In this document: positions 32,491 through 39,220 of the stretch, piece after piece
Layout of the letters: the number at the start of each line of letters is the position of its first letter
How positions within the stretch are numbered: position 1 is the first letter of the stretch
Assembly (NCBI GenBank): GCA_937919205.1
Contig: CALFOZ010000080.1
Location: forward strand, 1-39,220
DNA: 39,220 nucleotides
Source of the DNA: an uncultured Planctomycetia bacterium
Lineage (GTDB): Bacteria; Planctomycetota; Phycisphaerae; Phycisphaerales; SM1A02
Direction: 5' to 3'
Made by a program: the position numbers and the translations under genes
Notes under the pieces: model-generated
Databases searched by the model: none
Told to the model about the DNA's origin: nothing
Seen by the model: the letters and a program-made list of their open reading frames with translations, nothing else

Positions 32491-33567
32491 TTATGGCGAC
32501 ATGGGCGCGTACAAAATCTGATCGCGTTGGTCTGCGGCTTGCATAGCCAGTGGGTCTTGCTCGCCCAATGCCGTCGCCAAATCCGCCGACAACACAGATG
32601 CGCTTCCTTTGGCGCGCTCAATTTGCCCAACTTGTCGCAAGCAATCAACGCGGTCCATGGCCACCAACGCCAACACTTGCAGACGCCACGGCGCCACACG
32701 TTTTTCACGTAGCCATTGATTGATATCAAAGCCCTCAAGGGCTTGGTTGTACAACTTGATGGCCGTTGCGCAATCACCACGCATCTTGGCCAACGTGCCC
32801 AACGTAGCCAGTGGCAATTGCGGATCTTGCAATGTTTTCAAGGCAATTCCAGCCTCCACAGTGGCGCGCAATCGCGTCTCCAAATTCGCAATTTGTTCGT
32901 TGGCGCCAGCCATGCCCGCGATGCGGATGGCTTGCTCAAGCGCCAACGCCTCTTTCATTTGCGCGGATCCCGGCTTGGTGAAACAGGCCAAAAGATTTTT
33001 GGATTCATCCCACGACTCTTGCAACTTGCCCATGGCAACAAGCGCCTCAATCTTCATTCTGACGCGATCGATCGACACCACGCCACACACATCCGTGTCC
33101 ACAAGCGCCGCCTCCGATGTGGCAAGCCACGCCAGCATTGCTTCGGGTCCAGCCTTGCAATATTCAATACGCATCAACATGTTTCGCAACACATCCAACT
33201 GTGCGGCGGGCGCGCCTTGTTCGCTGGCCATACCAATGGCCACACGCATTTCAATTTGCGATTGCGCGGGGTTGCCCTCCTCAAGAAACTGCACCGATTT
33301 TTTTGCGGCCACTTTATATGTGTCTTCTTTTGTATCTGGCTCTTTGCCAATTGATGGCGCGCTGGACGACGCGGCCTCGGTCTCATGTGGCGCGGAGGGT
33401 TGCGCGCTTGTCAACTTGGAGCCGGGCGTGATTGTGTTCAACGTGGCGGGCGGTTGATTGCTGTGCTTGTCGGCGTTGTTGCTTTGCAACACAATTGAAA
33501 TGCCATAGATCACTGCGATGACGCTTAAAACCAACACCACCAACTTCAAAAGCAATGTGGCGCGCAT
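32491..33567 (-). CDS. Membrane-anchored hypothetical protein, probably helical-repeat (TPR-like)
   Basis: The 358-residue protein has one N-terminal membrane segment (LLLKLVVLVLSVIAVIYGISIVL, about 5-27) and a Ser/Pro/Thr-rich linker to about residue 80. A long alpha-helical part follows, with segments such as VAAKKSVQFLEEGNPAQSQIEMRVAIGMA, LATLGTLAKMRGDCATAIKLYNQALEGF and LQVLALVAMDRVDCLRQVGQIERA. The spacing of Ala, Leu and Gly in these helices resembles tetratricopeptide repeats. I do not recognise a family. The ATG shares a base with the pheS stop (TAATG), so the two genes are coupled. The protein would sit at the inner membrane with its helical domain in the periplasm. Confidence 0.75.
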   Translation of the reverse strand: MRATLLLKLVVLVLSVIAVIYGISIVLQSNNADKHSNQPPATLNTITPGSKLTSAQPSAPHETEAASSSAPSIGKEPDTKEDTYKVAAKKSVQFLEEGNPAQSQIEMRVAIGMASEQGAPAAQLDVLRNMLMRIEYCKAGPEAMLAWLATSEAALVDTDVCGVVSIDRVRMKIEALVAMGKLQESWDESKNLLACFTKPGSAQMKEALALEQAIRIAGMAGANEQIANLETRLRATVEAGIALKTLQDPQLPLATLGTLAKMRGDCATAIKLYNQALEGFDINQWLREKRVAPWRLQVLALVAMDRVDCLRQVGQIERAKGSASVLSADLATALGEQDPLAMQAADQRDQILYAPMSP

Positions 33568-34556
33568 TAAAATTGCCTAAGAAATCGCGCGTCATTCTCA
33601 TACAACCAACGAATGTCGGAGATTCCGTGGCGACGCATAGCGATTCGCTCCACGCCCAAGCCAAAGGCGTAGCCCGACCACACTTCAGGATCAATTCCCA
33701 CGGATTCAAACACCGCCGGATCCACCATGCCGCAACCGCCCAACTCCACCCAACGCCATTCGCCTTTGATCTTCATCTTCATGTCCACTTCGGCGCTGGG
33801 CTCGGTGAATGGAAAAAAGCTGGGACGCATGCGCACCTCCGCCTCCGGACCAAAGCACGCGCGCGCGAATTGCCACAGCGCGGTCTTCAAGTCAACCATG
33901 GAAACATTTTTGTCAACGCATAACCCCTCCACTTGGTGGAACATGGAGAAGTGCGTGGCGTCATGCGTGTCTGGTCTGTACACGCGCCCCACCGCAACGA
34001 TCTTCAGCGGCGGCTTTTCTTTTTCCATGGTGCGAATTTGCACGGTGCTGGTTTGCGTGCGAAGCAATCTGCGAATGCCGCCCTGCTCGGCCATGTAAAA
34101 ATTATCCGTGCCCTCGCGCGCGGGGTGCCCCTCTGGAATATTCAGCGCGGTGAAATTGTGCCACTCGTCCTCCACTTCGGGACCCTCGGCCACGCGAAAA
34201 CCCATGCGCCCAAAAATATCGACAATGTCGGCGATGGTGCGCGTGAGCACATGACGGCGACCAACACCCGCGGGCAAACCAGGCTCGGTCATGTCAATGT
34301 CTGGCCCACTTTCAGCGCCGCCCGAGGCTTTTGCAAGCGCAAACTGCGCCTCCAACTTTTGCTTCATGGCGTTGAGTTGCTTGCCCAGCATTGGTTTTTT
34401 TTCTTTAGGCGCGCCACGCAACGCCTCCATCATGGCGCCAACTCGACCTGATGTTCCAAGCCATGCAATGCGCCATGCCTCCACTTGCGCGGAAGTTGTG
34501 GCGGCGGCAAGTGTTGCCAGCGCCTCTTGTTCGTGTGTGTCAATGGAATCGAGCAC
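33567..34556 (-). CDS. pheS: Phenylalanine-tRNA ligase alpha subunit
   Basis: PheS is the catalytic subunit of the heterotetrameric class II enzyme. The predicted 329 residues include the N-terminal coiled coil (about 1-90), GVGRRHVLTRTIADIVDIFGRMGFRVAEGPEVEDEWHNF, TRTMEKEKPPLKIVAVGRVYRPDTHDATHFSMFHQVEGL (motif 2), RPSFFPFTEPSAEVDM and the motif 3 region AFGLGVERIAMRRHGISDIR. The track starts at TTG 34562. I prefer GTG 34556, because TAAACT lies exactly six bases before it and the -10 overlaps the stop of the regulator gene. pheT, the usual neighbour, is absent and a hypothetical gene follows instead. Confidence 0.95.
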   Translation of the reverse strand: MLDSIDTHEQEALATLAAATTSAQVEAWRIAWLGTSGRVGAMMEALRGAPKEKKPMLGKQLNAMKQKLEAQFALAKASGGAESGPDIDMTEPGLPAGVGRRHVLTRTIADIVDIFGRMGFRVAEGPEVEDEWHNFTALNIPEGHPAREGTDNFYMAEQGGIRRLLRTQTSTVQIRTMEKEKPPLKIVAVGRVYRPDTHDATHFSMFHQVEGLCVDKNVSMVDLKTALWQFARACFGPEAEVRMRPSFFPFTEPSAEVDMKMKIKGEWRWVELGGCGMVDPAVFESVGIDPEVWSGYAFGLGVERIAMRRHGISDIRWLYENDARFLRQF

Positions 34557-34562
34557 GCGCAA

Positions 34563-34568
34563 AGTTTA
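34563..34568 (-). promoter_or_regulatory. -10-like hexamer TAAACT, leaderless-type start of pheS
   Basis: On the minus strand CGCTAAACTTTGCGCGTG mirrors the hutH block CGCTATCTTTTGCGCATG, including the TTGCGC spacer. TAA of the hexamer is also the stop codon of the upstream regulator gene. Confidence 0.5.
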
Positions 34569-35243
34569 GCGATTTTGTTGCCCTTGAGCCTGCACCAAAA
34601 TCTTGGCCGCCGCCAATTGCGATAGCGTGATTGGCTTGCCGCGCCCCGCGCGCACGGTCACGGAATTCGCCTGCGCGCTAACGCTTTGCACCAGCAAACT
34701 TGCTCCAGGCTTCAAATCACTTTCGGCGACAAACTTTAAGAACGCTCGGTTCTGATCCATGATGCGCACAATGCACACGCGGTCACGCGCGCGGCATTTG
34801 GCCAGCGGCTTGCTACGCGTCTCGGAGACATTTCCAGCCGCATCAGGAATTGGGTCGCCATGCGGATCGGTCAAGGGCCGGCCAAGAAATTCATCAAGGC
34901 GATCCAAAATGCGCGCGGACAAGGCGTGCTCAAGACGCTCGGCCTCCTCATGCACATCGGCCCAATCTAGTTTCAACGTGCGCACTAAAAATGTTTCAAT
35001 CACGCGGTGGCGGCGCAGGACATCCAGCGCAATCTTATTGCCCTTGGCGGTCAGCACAATGCCGCTATAGGGTTCGGCTTTCACCAAGCGCGCCAAAGAA
35101 AGCCGCTTCATCATGCTGGTGGCGGTGCCTTTGGTCACGCCCACCTCCTGCGCCAAACGCACCACGCCCGCTTCACCACTGGGTGATTCTCGGCACAAGG
35201 CATAGAGCGCCTTGATGTAATTTTCTACGGTTTCCGTGGCCAT
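34566..35243 (-). CDS. DtxR/MntR-family metal-dependent regulator
   Basis: The 225-residue protein has the DtxR family architecture. An N-terminal winged helix (about 1-65) reads ATETVENYIKALYALCRES...LAQEVGVTKGTATSMMKRLS. A dimerisation and metal-binding domain follows (about 66-145), with VLRRHRVIETFLVRTLKLDWADVHEEAERLEHALS, including the E..xxE..H ligand pattern. A C-terminal FeoA/SH3-like domain (about 150-220) has VAESDLKPGASLLVQSVSAQ. Such proteins repress metal uptake when Mn2+ or Fe2+ is bound. The gene is divergent from an Nramp transporter across 160 bases that hold a perfect palindrome, which makes MntR-like control of Mn2+ uptake the best reading. IdeR/DtxR-like iron control is the alternative. 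Confidence 0.9.
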   Translation of the reverse strand: MATETVENYIKALYALCRESPSGEAGVVRLAQEVGVTKGTATSMMKRLSLARLVKAEPYSGIVLTAKGNKIALDVLRRHRVIETFLVRTLKLDWADVHEEAERLEHALSARILDRLDEFLGRPLTDPHGDPIPDAAGNVSETRSKPLAKCRARDRVCIVRIMDQNRAFLKFVAESDLKPGASLLVQSVSAQANSVTVRAGRGKPITLSQLAAAKILVQAQGQQNR

Positions 35244-35252
35244 TGCGCCTGC

Positions 35253-35258
35253 ATGGTA
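35253..35258 (-). promoter_or_regulatory. -10-like hexamer TACCAT of the DtxR-family gene
   Basis: On the minus strand CGCTACCAT is followed by nine bases and the ATG at 35243. This matches the layout of the PfkB kinase gene. Confidence 0.45.
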
Positions 35259-35306
35259 GCGAACGAGGCGCTTTCAACAAAATGTTTTAGCGCATGTCCA
35301 TTAAAT

Positions 35307-35322
35307 GTTTGATGAATCAAAC
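35307..35322. promoter_or_regulatory. Perfect palindrome GTTTGAT-GA-ATCAAAC, candidate operator of the DtxR/MntR-like regulator
   Basis: The two 7-base arms match perfectly. The site lies in the divergent regulator-mntH spacer. It overlaps the position of a -35 element (TTGATG, 35309-35314) that is 16 bases from TAGACT at 35331-35336, so a bound repressor would block that promoter. Confidence 0.55.
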
Positions 35323-35330
35323 TTATTTGG

Positions 35331-35336
35331 TAGACT
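35331..35336 (+). promoter_or_regulatory. -10-like hexamer TAGACT of the Nramp gene
   Basis: TAGACT is 16 bases downstream of TTGATG inside the palindrome. It predicts a leader of about 60 bases. A second hexamer, TATTTT (35393-35398), lies five bases before the ATG and could give a leaderless transcript. Confidence 0.45.
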
Positions 35337-35403
35337 TATTCCCAAAGCATTGGCGCTTGAGTTGGCCGCGCCACACGCATTTCACGCGAATGTATTTTGA
35401 TTC

Positions 35404-36741
35404 ATGAGCACACCCCAGAACACAAACTCCGCTTGGCGCAAAAATACAAACGCGCATTCCTTGCCAGAGGCGTACGCCACCGTGCCCGTGCCCATGCATG
35501 GATCGCGTTGGCGCAAACTGATGGCGTTCAGCGGTCCAGGACTCATGGTGGCCGTGGGCTATATGGACCCTGGCAACTGGGCCACGGACTTGGCGGGTGG
35601 CGCGCAATTTGGTTACACCCTGCTGAGCGTCGTTCTGATCTCCAACATCATGGCCATCTTGCTACAGCACTTGGCGGTGAAACTTGGCGTGGTGGCTGAG
35701 CGGGATTTAGCGCAGGCCTGCCGCGATCACTTCAGCGCGCCCGTTTCATTTTGCTTGTGGGTGCTGTGCGAAATCGCGATCGCCGCGTGCGACCTTGCGG
35801 AAGTCATCGGCTCCGCCATCGCGCTCAACTTGCTCTTTGGAATTCCGCTGGTGTGGGGCGTGTGCATCACGGCCACCGATGTGTTGATGATTCTCTTTTT
35901 ACAAACCAAAGGCTGGCGCTATCTGGAGGCGCTTGTCGCCGGACTTGTCTTTCTGATTGGCGCTTGTTTTGCCTATGAAATCATCGCTTCGCGCCCCGAA
36001 CTTCCAGCGCTGTTGCGTGGACTTGTGCCCACGCCAGAAATCGTGGTGAACCCAGCCATGCTTTATATTTCAATCGGCATTCTGGGAGCCACGGTCATGC
36101 CGCACAATTTATATTTGCACTCCGCCATTGTGCAAACGCGCGACTATCCGCGCGACGACGCTGGCAAGTCCATGGCTATTCGTTACGCCACGGCTGATTC
36201 CACCATCGCCCTGCTATTCGCGTTCTTCATCAACGCCGCCATTCTTGTTCTGGCCGCATCCGCGTTTCACACGTCAGGCCATCAAGATGTCGCTGGAATT
36301 GAGGACGCTTACAAATTGCTCACCCCCGTGTTGGGTGCGACGTTGGCAAGCACCGTGTTCGCCATCGCCCTGCTGGCCTCGGGACAAAATTCCACGCTCA
36401 CTGGAACACTCGCGGGGCAAGTGGTCATGGAAGGATTCCTGAATATCCGACTCACTCCGTGGTTGCGCCGCTTGATCACGCGGCTGATCGCCATTATTCC
36501 CGCGGTGATTGTGGCCGCCATGTACGGCGCCACAGGCGTGAACAAATTATTGATCTTAAGCCAAGTTATTTTGTCACTGCAACTTTCATTCGCGGTGGTG
36601 CCACTGGTGTGGTTCACAAGCAGTAAGTTAAAAATGGGCCGCTTCGCCAACTCCGCCACGCTTGCAACCACGGCGTGGATTGTGACGGCGATCATTGTCA
36701 CGCTGAACGCCTATTTACTTGTGCAGATCTTTCAAGGATGA
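35404..36741 (+). CDS. mntH: Nramp-family Mn2+/divalent metal transporter
   Basis: The 445-residue inner-membrane protein has about eleven membrane helices and both metal-site motifs of the Nramp family. These are MDPGNWATDLAGG in helix 1 (Asp and Asn ligands) and VMPHNLYLHSAIVQTR in helix 6 (Met and His). GQNSTLTGTLAGQVVMEGFL is the other hallmark loop. Such proteins import Mn2+, and sometimes Fe2+, with protons. The N terminus (about 1-35) is polar and variable. Divergence from a DtxR/MntR-type regulator gene, with a palindrome over the promoter, supports metal-controlled expression. Confidence 0.95.
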   Translation: MSTPQNTNSAWRKNTNAHSLPEAYATVPVPMHGSRWRKLMAFSGPGLMVAVGYMDPGNWATDLAGGAQFGYTLLSVVLISNIMAILLQHLAVKLGVVAERDLAQACRDHFSAPVSFCLWVLCEIAIAACDLAEVIGSAIALNLLFGIPLVWGVCITATDVLMILFLQTKGWRYLEALVAGLVFLIGACFAYEIIASRPELPALLRGLVPTPEIVVNPAMLYISIGILGATVMPHNLYLHSAIVQTRDYPRDDAGKSMAIRYATADSTIALLFAFFINAAILVLAASAFHTSGHQDVAGIEDAYKLLTPVLGATLASTVFAIALLASGQNSTLTGTLAGQVVMEGFLNIRLTPWLRRLITRLIAIIPAVIVAAMYGATGVNKLLILSQVILSLQLSFAVVPLVWFTSSKLKMGRFANSATLATTAWIVTAIIVTLNAYLLVQIFQG

Positions 36742-36776
36742 ACGCGTCCATGCTGGCCCAGATCCAGATCCAGATC

Positions 36777-36802
36777 TTGCAAGTGCCAGTGTTGGCATGC
36801 AA
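36777..36802 (+). terminator. Hairpin after mntH
   Basis: TTGCA-AG-TGCCA pairs with TGGCA-TGCAA around GTGT, giving ten pairs with a two-base bulge. Three CCAGAT copies lie just upstream. No T-run follows. It is located in the 115-base gap between convergent mntH and the exonuclease gene. Confidence 0.4.
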
Positions 36803-36856
36803 CAATCGCGCGTAATTGCAACCAATGAATCTTCCACTTGCCAACCCAGCGCATAT

Positions 36857-37429
36857 TTATTGCATCACTTCACGCTTGCGCAATTCCAAGTAGCACCTCA
36901 CGCAGGCGCGCACATCCACCAACGCGTCGTGGTCGCCTTCAAATGAATCGCCAAACAATTTCATATGCAACTCCTGCAACTTGGGCCATTTGTAGCCATA
37001 GTTGCCGGCGAAAGCGCAGAAGTCCGTTGAACCCTGCATGGTGCAGGCGCGCGGTTTCTGCAACACAACATTGGGCCGCCCCGCCCGCAAAAACTCCGCG
37101 CCCAGAATATTTTCGTCAAAGGACATGTTGTGCGCGAACAACATGTCCGCGTCCAAAATGTCCGAGGCAATCTCATCGAGCGCCTTGTGCAACTGAACAC
37201 CATCGCGCATGGCCATCTCCGTGGTAATGCCATGAATGCGCGACACCACCTCTGGAATCATAAATCCATCCGGGCGAATAATGTGGTTGGTCGCTTTCAA
37301 CTCCTGCCCCTGTTGGTCCGTGACAACCCATCCCAACTGCACCACGCGCGGCCAGTTCAACAAGTCCGATGGCGGCGCCTTGTAATTTTTGGGAACGCCA
37401 GTTGTCTCTGTGTCAAAAAATAAATACAT
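36857..37429 (-). CDS. DEDDh-type 3'-5' exonuclease (DNA polymerase III epsilon-like)
   Basis: The 190-residue protein carries the five acidic/His residues of the DEDDh (DnaQ) fold. They are Asp and Glu in LFFDTETTG (residues 6 and 8), Asp in LFAHNMSFDENILG, and His/Asp in GDHDALVDVRACVRCYL. The track start (37480) adds 17 residues. I chose ATG 37429 because AAAGGAG lies six bases upstream and the fold starts there. The enzyme would remove 3' nucleotides from DNA or RNA. It is a stand-alone domain, and I see no BRCT or polymerase part, so proofreading or repair are both possible. The gene starts 10 bases after the APC permease stop and is probably co-transcribed with it. Confidence 0.88.
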   Translation of the reverse strand: MYLFFDTETTGVPKNYKAPPSDLLNWPRVVQLGWVVTDQQGQELKATNHIIRPDGFMIPEVVSRIHGITTEMAMRDGVQLHKALDEIASDILDADMLFAHNMSFDENILGAEFLRAGRPNVVLQKPRACTMQGSTDFCAFAGNYGYKWPKLQELHMKLFGDSFEGDHDALVDVRACVRCYLELRKREVMQ

Positions 37430-37439
37430 GCTTGCTCCT

Positions 37440-39068
37440 TTAATGCCTAAACGCCGCGCCCGCGTCGCTGTCCGCGCCAACTTCCGCGCGCAAATGCTCC
37501 AATTCCACGCGCACTTGATCCGCGGGTTGCGCGCAATGCGTGGCCATCCAAAAGAGCGGCACCGACAGGACCGCGATAATCACTGTGTCCATCGAATTTT
37601 TCAGATCACCCGTGCCGCCAAAGTCCTCGCTACCAAACCATCCAACTCCAATCACCACCAGCGCGGTTGGAACAAGCCATGCAAGCGGCTTCCACGCGTT
37701 GACCACCTGCGGCTTGCCGCGCAACTTTGGAAGCGCGTAAGCACAAAACACAATCACGCACAGCGCCACGATCACTGGAATGTACGACTTCACTCCGCTC
37801 CAATACACAATCAACAAGTTGGATGCGAACGCCACGAACGCCATGAACATTCCGCCTGGCATTTGAAATGGACGCCGCGACCTTGGCTCAATGCGACGCA
37901 ACACCACCACGCTCACTGGAACGGAAATCACATTCAAGAAATACGCCGCGGCGTTTAGGTTGGCAAGCTCCGTCCACTTTGGATACGCGAACACCACCAC
38001 CGAACTTACAAACCATGAGAACACCAAGGCCAACACGGGCACGCCCTGCTTGTTCAACTGCAATAAAATATTCCACGCAAATCTCTGCTGTGCGGCCGCG
38101 TACACCACGCGCCCGGTGCTACCCACATACGCCAAGCAACTTCCGCCCGGCGAAATGACCGCGTCAAAATATAAAATCTTCACCATCAGCGGCAAACCCG
38201 CCACCATGAGAATGGCCAAAAACGGCGCGTTTGCCTGCGGAATTACAATGTTTTTCCAGCCATTCGCGTACTCGGCCGTGTCAAGCGCGCCCAGAAAAGC
38301 CAACTGCACAATCAAGTACAGAACCAGCGCGAACAGCGTGGACATAAAAAACGCAAACGGAATATCTTTCGCTGGATTTTTCGCCTCGCCCGCCAAGTCT
38401 CCAATGATTCGAAAACCACACAGCGTGAACACAATGCCGCCCATGGACAGCGCGGCAAAAATACTTTGCACGCCGCCCGGCATGAATCCCTCGCCATTGG
38501 ATGTGAGATTGGCGCTGTCAAACTTGGTGAACATCAACACCAACCCAACGCTCGCGGGAATGGCGATCTTCCACCATGTGATCACGCTGTTCATGCGTAT
38601 CAACCAGCGCACGCCAAAGAAATTTAGCACCGTGAAAAATGCGATCAGCAACACCGTGACCACTTGCCCCGTGTGGCTTAAGTTGGCTTCTTTGCCAACA
38701 GTCAACTGCGGAAAATACATGGCGCTGTACGTGACAATGCTTGTGGCTTCAATGGACGGAGTGGTGACATATGCAAAAAACAACAGCCACATATTGATAA
38801 GCGACATGCCGCGCCCATGCGTGGCCGATGAAACTTGCGCGCTTGAACCCGAGACTGGAAATGCGCACGCCAGTTCCGCCAAGCAATATCCCATGATCAA
38901 CATCAAGCCCGCGCCCACCACCCACGCCAACAACGCGGCGGGACCCGCTTGCTTCACCGCCTCCATGGGCGCGTACAACCAGCCCGACCCCACAACGCCT
39001 GAAATTCCCAGCGCCACAAGTCCCCAGCGACTGACATCACGTCGCAGTTGCGTGCTTGGTGTGTGCAT
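37440..39068 (-). CDS. APC-superfamily amino acid permease
   Basis: The 542-residue protein has about twelve membrane helices. It opens VSRWGLVALGISGVVGSGWLYAPMEAVKQAGPAALLAW, the conserved helix 1 region of amino acid-polyamine-organocation carriers with the unwound GVVGSGW backbone site. Other family blocks are ELACAFPVSGSSAQVSS, FRIIGDLAGEAKNPAKDIPFAF (helix 6 region) and AAAQQRFAWNILLQLNKQGVPVLALVFSW. The C-terminal tail (VRVELEHLRAEVGADSDAGAAFRH) is cytosolic. The substrate cannot be told from sequence; an amino acid is likely. The start ATG 39068 is supported by TACCAT six bases upstream. The exonuclease gene follows. Confidence 0.92.
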   Translation of the reverse strand: MHTPSTQLRRDVSRWGLVALGISGVVGSGWLYAPMEAVKQAGPAALLAWVVGAGLMLIMGYCLAELACAFPVSGSSAQVSSATHGRGMSLINMWLLFFAYVTTPSIEATSIVTYSAMYFPQLTVGKEANLSHTGQVVTVLLIAFFTVLNFFGVRWLIRMNSVITWWKIAIPASVGLVLMFTKFDSANLTSNGEGFMPGGVQSIFAALSMGGIVFTLCGFRIIGDLAGEAKNPAKDIPFAFFMSTLFALVLYLIVQLAFLGALDTAEYANGWKNIVIPQANAPFLAILMVAGLPLMVKILYFDAVISPGGSCLAYVGSTGRVVYAAAQQRFAWNILLQLNKQGVPVLALVFSWFVSSVVVFAYPKWTELANLNAAAYFLNVISVPVSVVVLRRIEPRSRRPFQMPGGMFMAFVAFASNLLIVYWSGVKSYIPVIVALCVIVFCAYALPKLRGKPQVVNAWKPLAWLVPTALVVIGVGWFGSEDFGGTGDLKNSMDTVIIAVLSVPLFWMATHCAQPADQVRVELEHLRAEVGADSDAGAAFRH

Positions 39069-39074
39069 GAATCA

Positions 39075-39080
39075 ATGGTA
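39075..39080 (-). promoter_or_regulatory. -10-like hexamer TACCAT, leaderless-type start of the APC permease
   Basis: On the minus strand CGTTACCATTGATTCATG places TACCAT exactly six bases before the ATG at 39068. It lies just past the stop codon of the partial gene to the right. Confidence 0.55.
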
Positions 39081-39091
39081 ACGCACAAAAA

Positions 39092-39220
39092 TTAATTCAG
39101 ATCCAAGTCGGCCTTTAAAACTGGTTGAGCAGGCACGGCGTCAGGCGCAGGCATTGCATCAGGCACAGGCATTGCATCAGGCGCAGGCATTGCATCAGGC
39201 GCAGACACGGCGTCAGGCGC
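39092..39220 (-). CDS. Partial protein: C-terminal 42 residues with hexapeptide repeats
   Basis: This frame is open from the right edge to TAA at 39094-39092 and is not in the ORF track because its start is outside the window. It encodes APDAVS, APDAMP, APDAMP, VPDAMP, APDAVP and then AQPVLKADLDLN. The repeats keep codon phase through variable third bases, which supports translation. Pro/Ala/Asp-rich tails of this kind are usually extended spacers or surface tails. The protein itself cannot be identified. Its stop lies 23 bases before the permease start. Confidence 0.6.
   Translation of the reverse strand, partial: APDAVSAPDAMPAPDAMPVPDAMPAPDAVPAQPVLKADLDLN
39131..39220. repeat. 18-bp tandem repeat, five units, cut by the window edge
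   Basis: Five consecutive 18-base units of the form AGGCATTGCATCAGGCGC occur. Units 3 and 4 are identical, unit 2 differs by one base and units 1 and 5 by four or five. Each unit encodes one hexapeptide of the partial minus-strand protein. Confidence 0.9.

Noticed and set aside
36750-36776. CCAGAT triplicate after mntH as an iteron or origin element
   Set aside because: Only three 6-base copies, with no DnaA-box cluster or AT-rich unwinding region beside them.
37891-39081. 396-residue plus-strand ORF opposite the APC permease
   Set aside because: It is antisense to a protein with clear APC motifs and has no family features. The strong codon bias of this genome creates long antisense frames.
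39131-39220. Repeat array resembling a CRISPR or non-coding minisatellite
   Set aside because: Units are directly adjacent without spacers and keep codon phase on the minus strand, so it is a coding tandem repeat.

Overview
The window is a gene-dense stretch (estimated mid-50s to 60 % GC) of a Gram-negative (diderm) bacterial chromosome. It encodes an outer-membrane efflux lipoprotein, an OprB-like porin, and many housekeeping and amino-acid genes. I saw no phage, transposon, integrase or CRISPR. Several traits would fit Planctomycetota (Phycisphaerae-like): infC without rpmI/rplT, pheS without pheT, an OprB-like porin, an IF3 with a long Ala/Lys-rich tail and SH3-domain secreted proteins. 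That placement is inference from gene content and was not tested.

Layout. Positions 1-2.2 kb (minus): a truncated membrane-anchored protein, a PfkB-family kinase and a multi-pass membrane protein. 2.4-7.1 kb (plus): hutH, an MHS-type MFS transporter and hutU, which give the first two steps of histidine breakdown. 7.1-9.8 kb (minus): Sua5/TsaC and a TolC-like lipoprotein. 9.9-11.3 kb: a secreted SH3-domain protein. 11.38 kb: tRNA-Ala(TGC). 11.5-12.9 kb (minus): rsmE and an rsmJ-like methyltransferase. 13.0-16.3 kb: cystathionine beta-synthase, a MarC-family membrane protein and cystathionine gamma-lyase/synthase. 16.4-21.5 kb: pyrH, frr, nrdR, thrS and infC, closed by a strong bidirectional terminator. 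21.7-23.1 kb (minus): porin. 23.2-31.0 kb: arginine cluster argR-C-B-F-G-H(A)-J. 31.3-32.5 kb: S1/P1-type nuclease. 32.5-35.2 kb (minus): a DtxR/MntR-type regulator, pheS and an anchored hypothetical. 35.4-36.7 kb: Nramp manganese/metal transporter. 36.9-39.1 kb (minus): a DEDDh exonuclease and an APC amino-acid permease. 39.1-39.2 kb: the end of a repeat-tailed protein.

The signal that recurs across the window is regulatory. Many first genes of transcription units carry a -10-like hexamer TANNNT exactly six bases before the start codon, often with CGN in front of it (CGNTANNNT-N6-ATG/GTG). This geometry predicts leaderless mRNAs. Cistrons inside operons, and highly expressed genes such as pyrH and frr, instead have clear Shine-Dalgarno sites. 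The window therefore suggests two start modes in one genome. Secondary points are an AUC start candidate for infC, an ArgH-N-acetyltransferase fusion, a MarC gene inside a transsulfuration operon, and a perfect palindrome over the mntH promoter.
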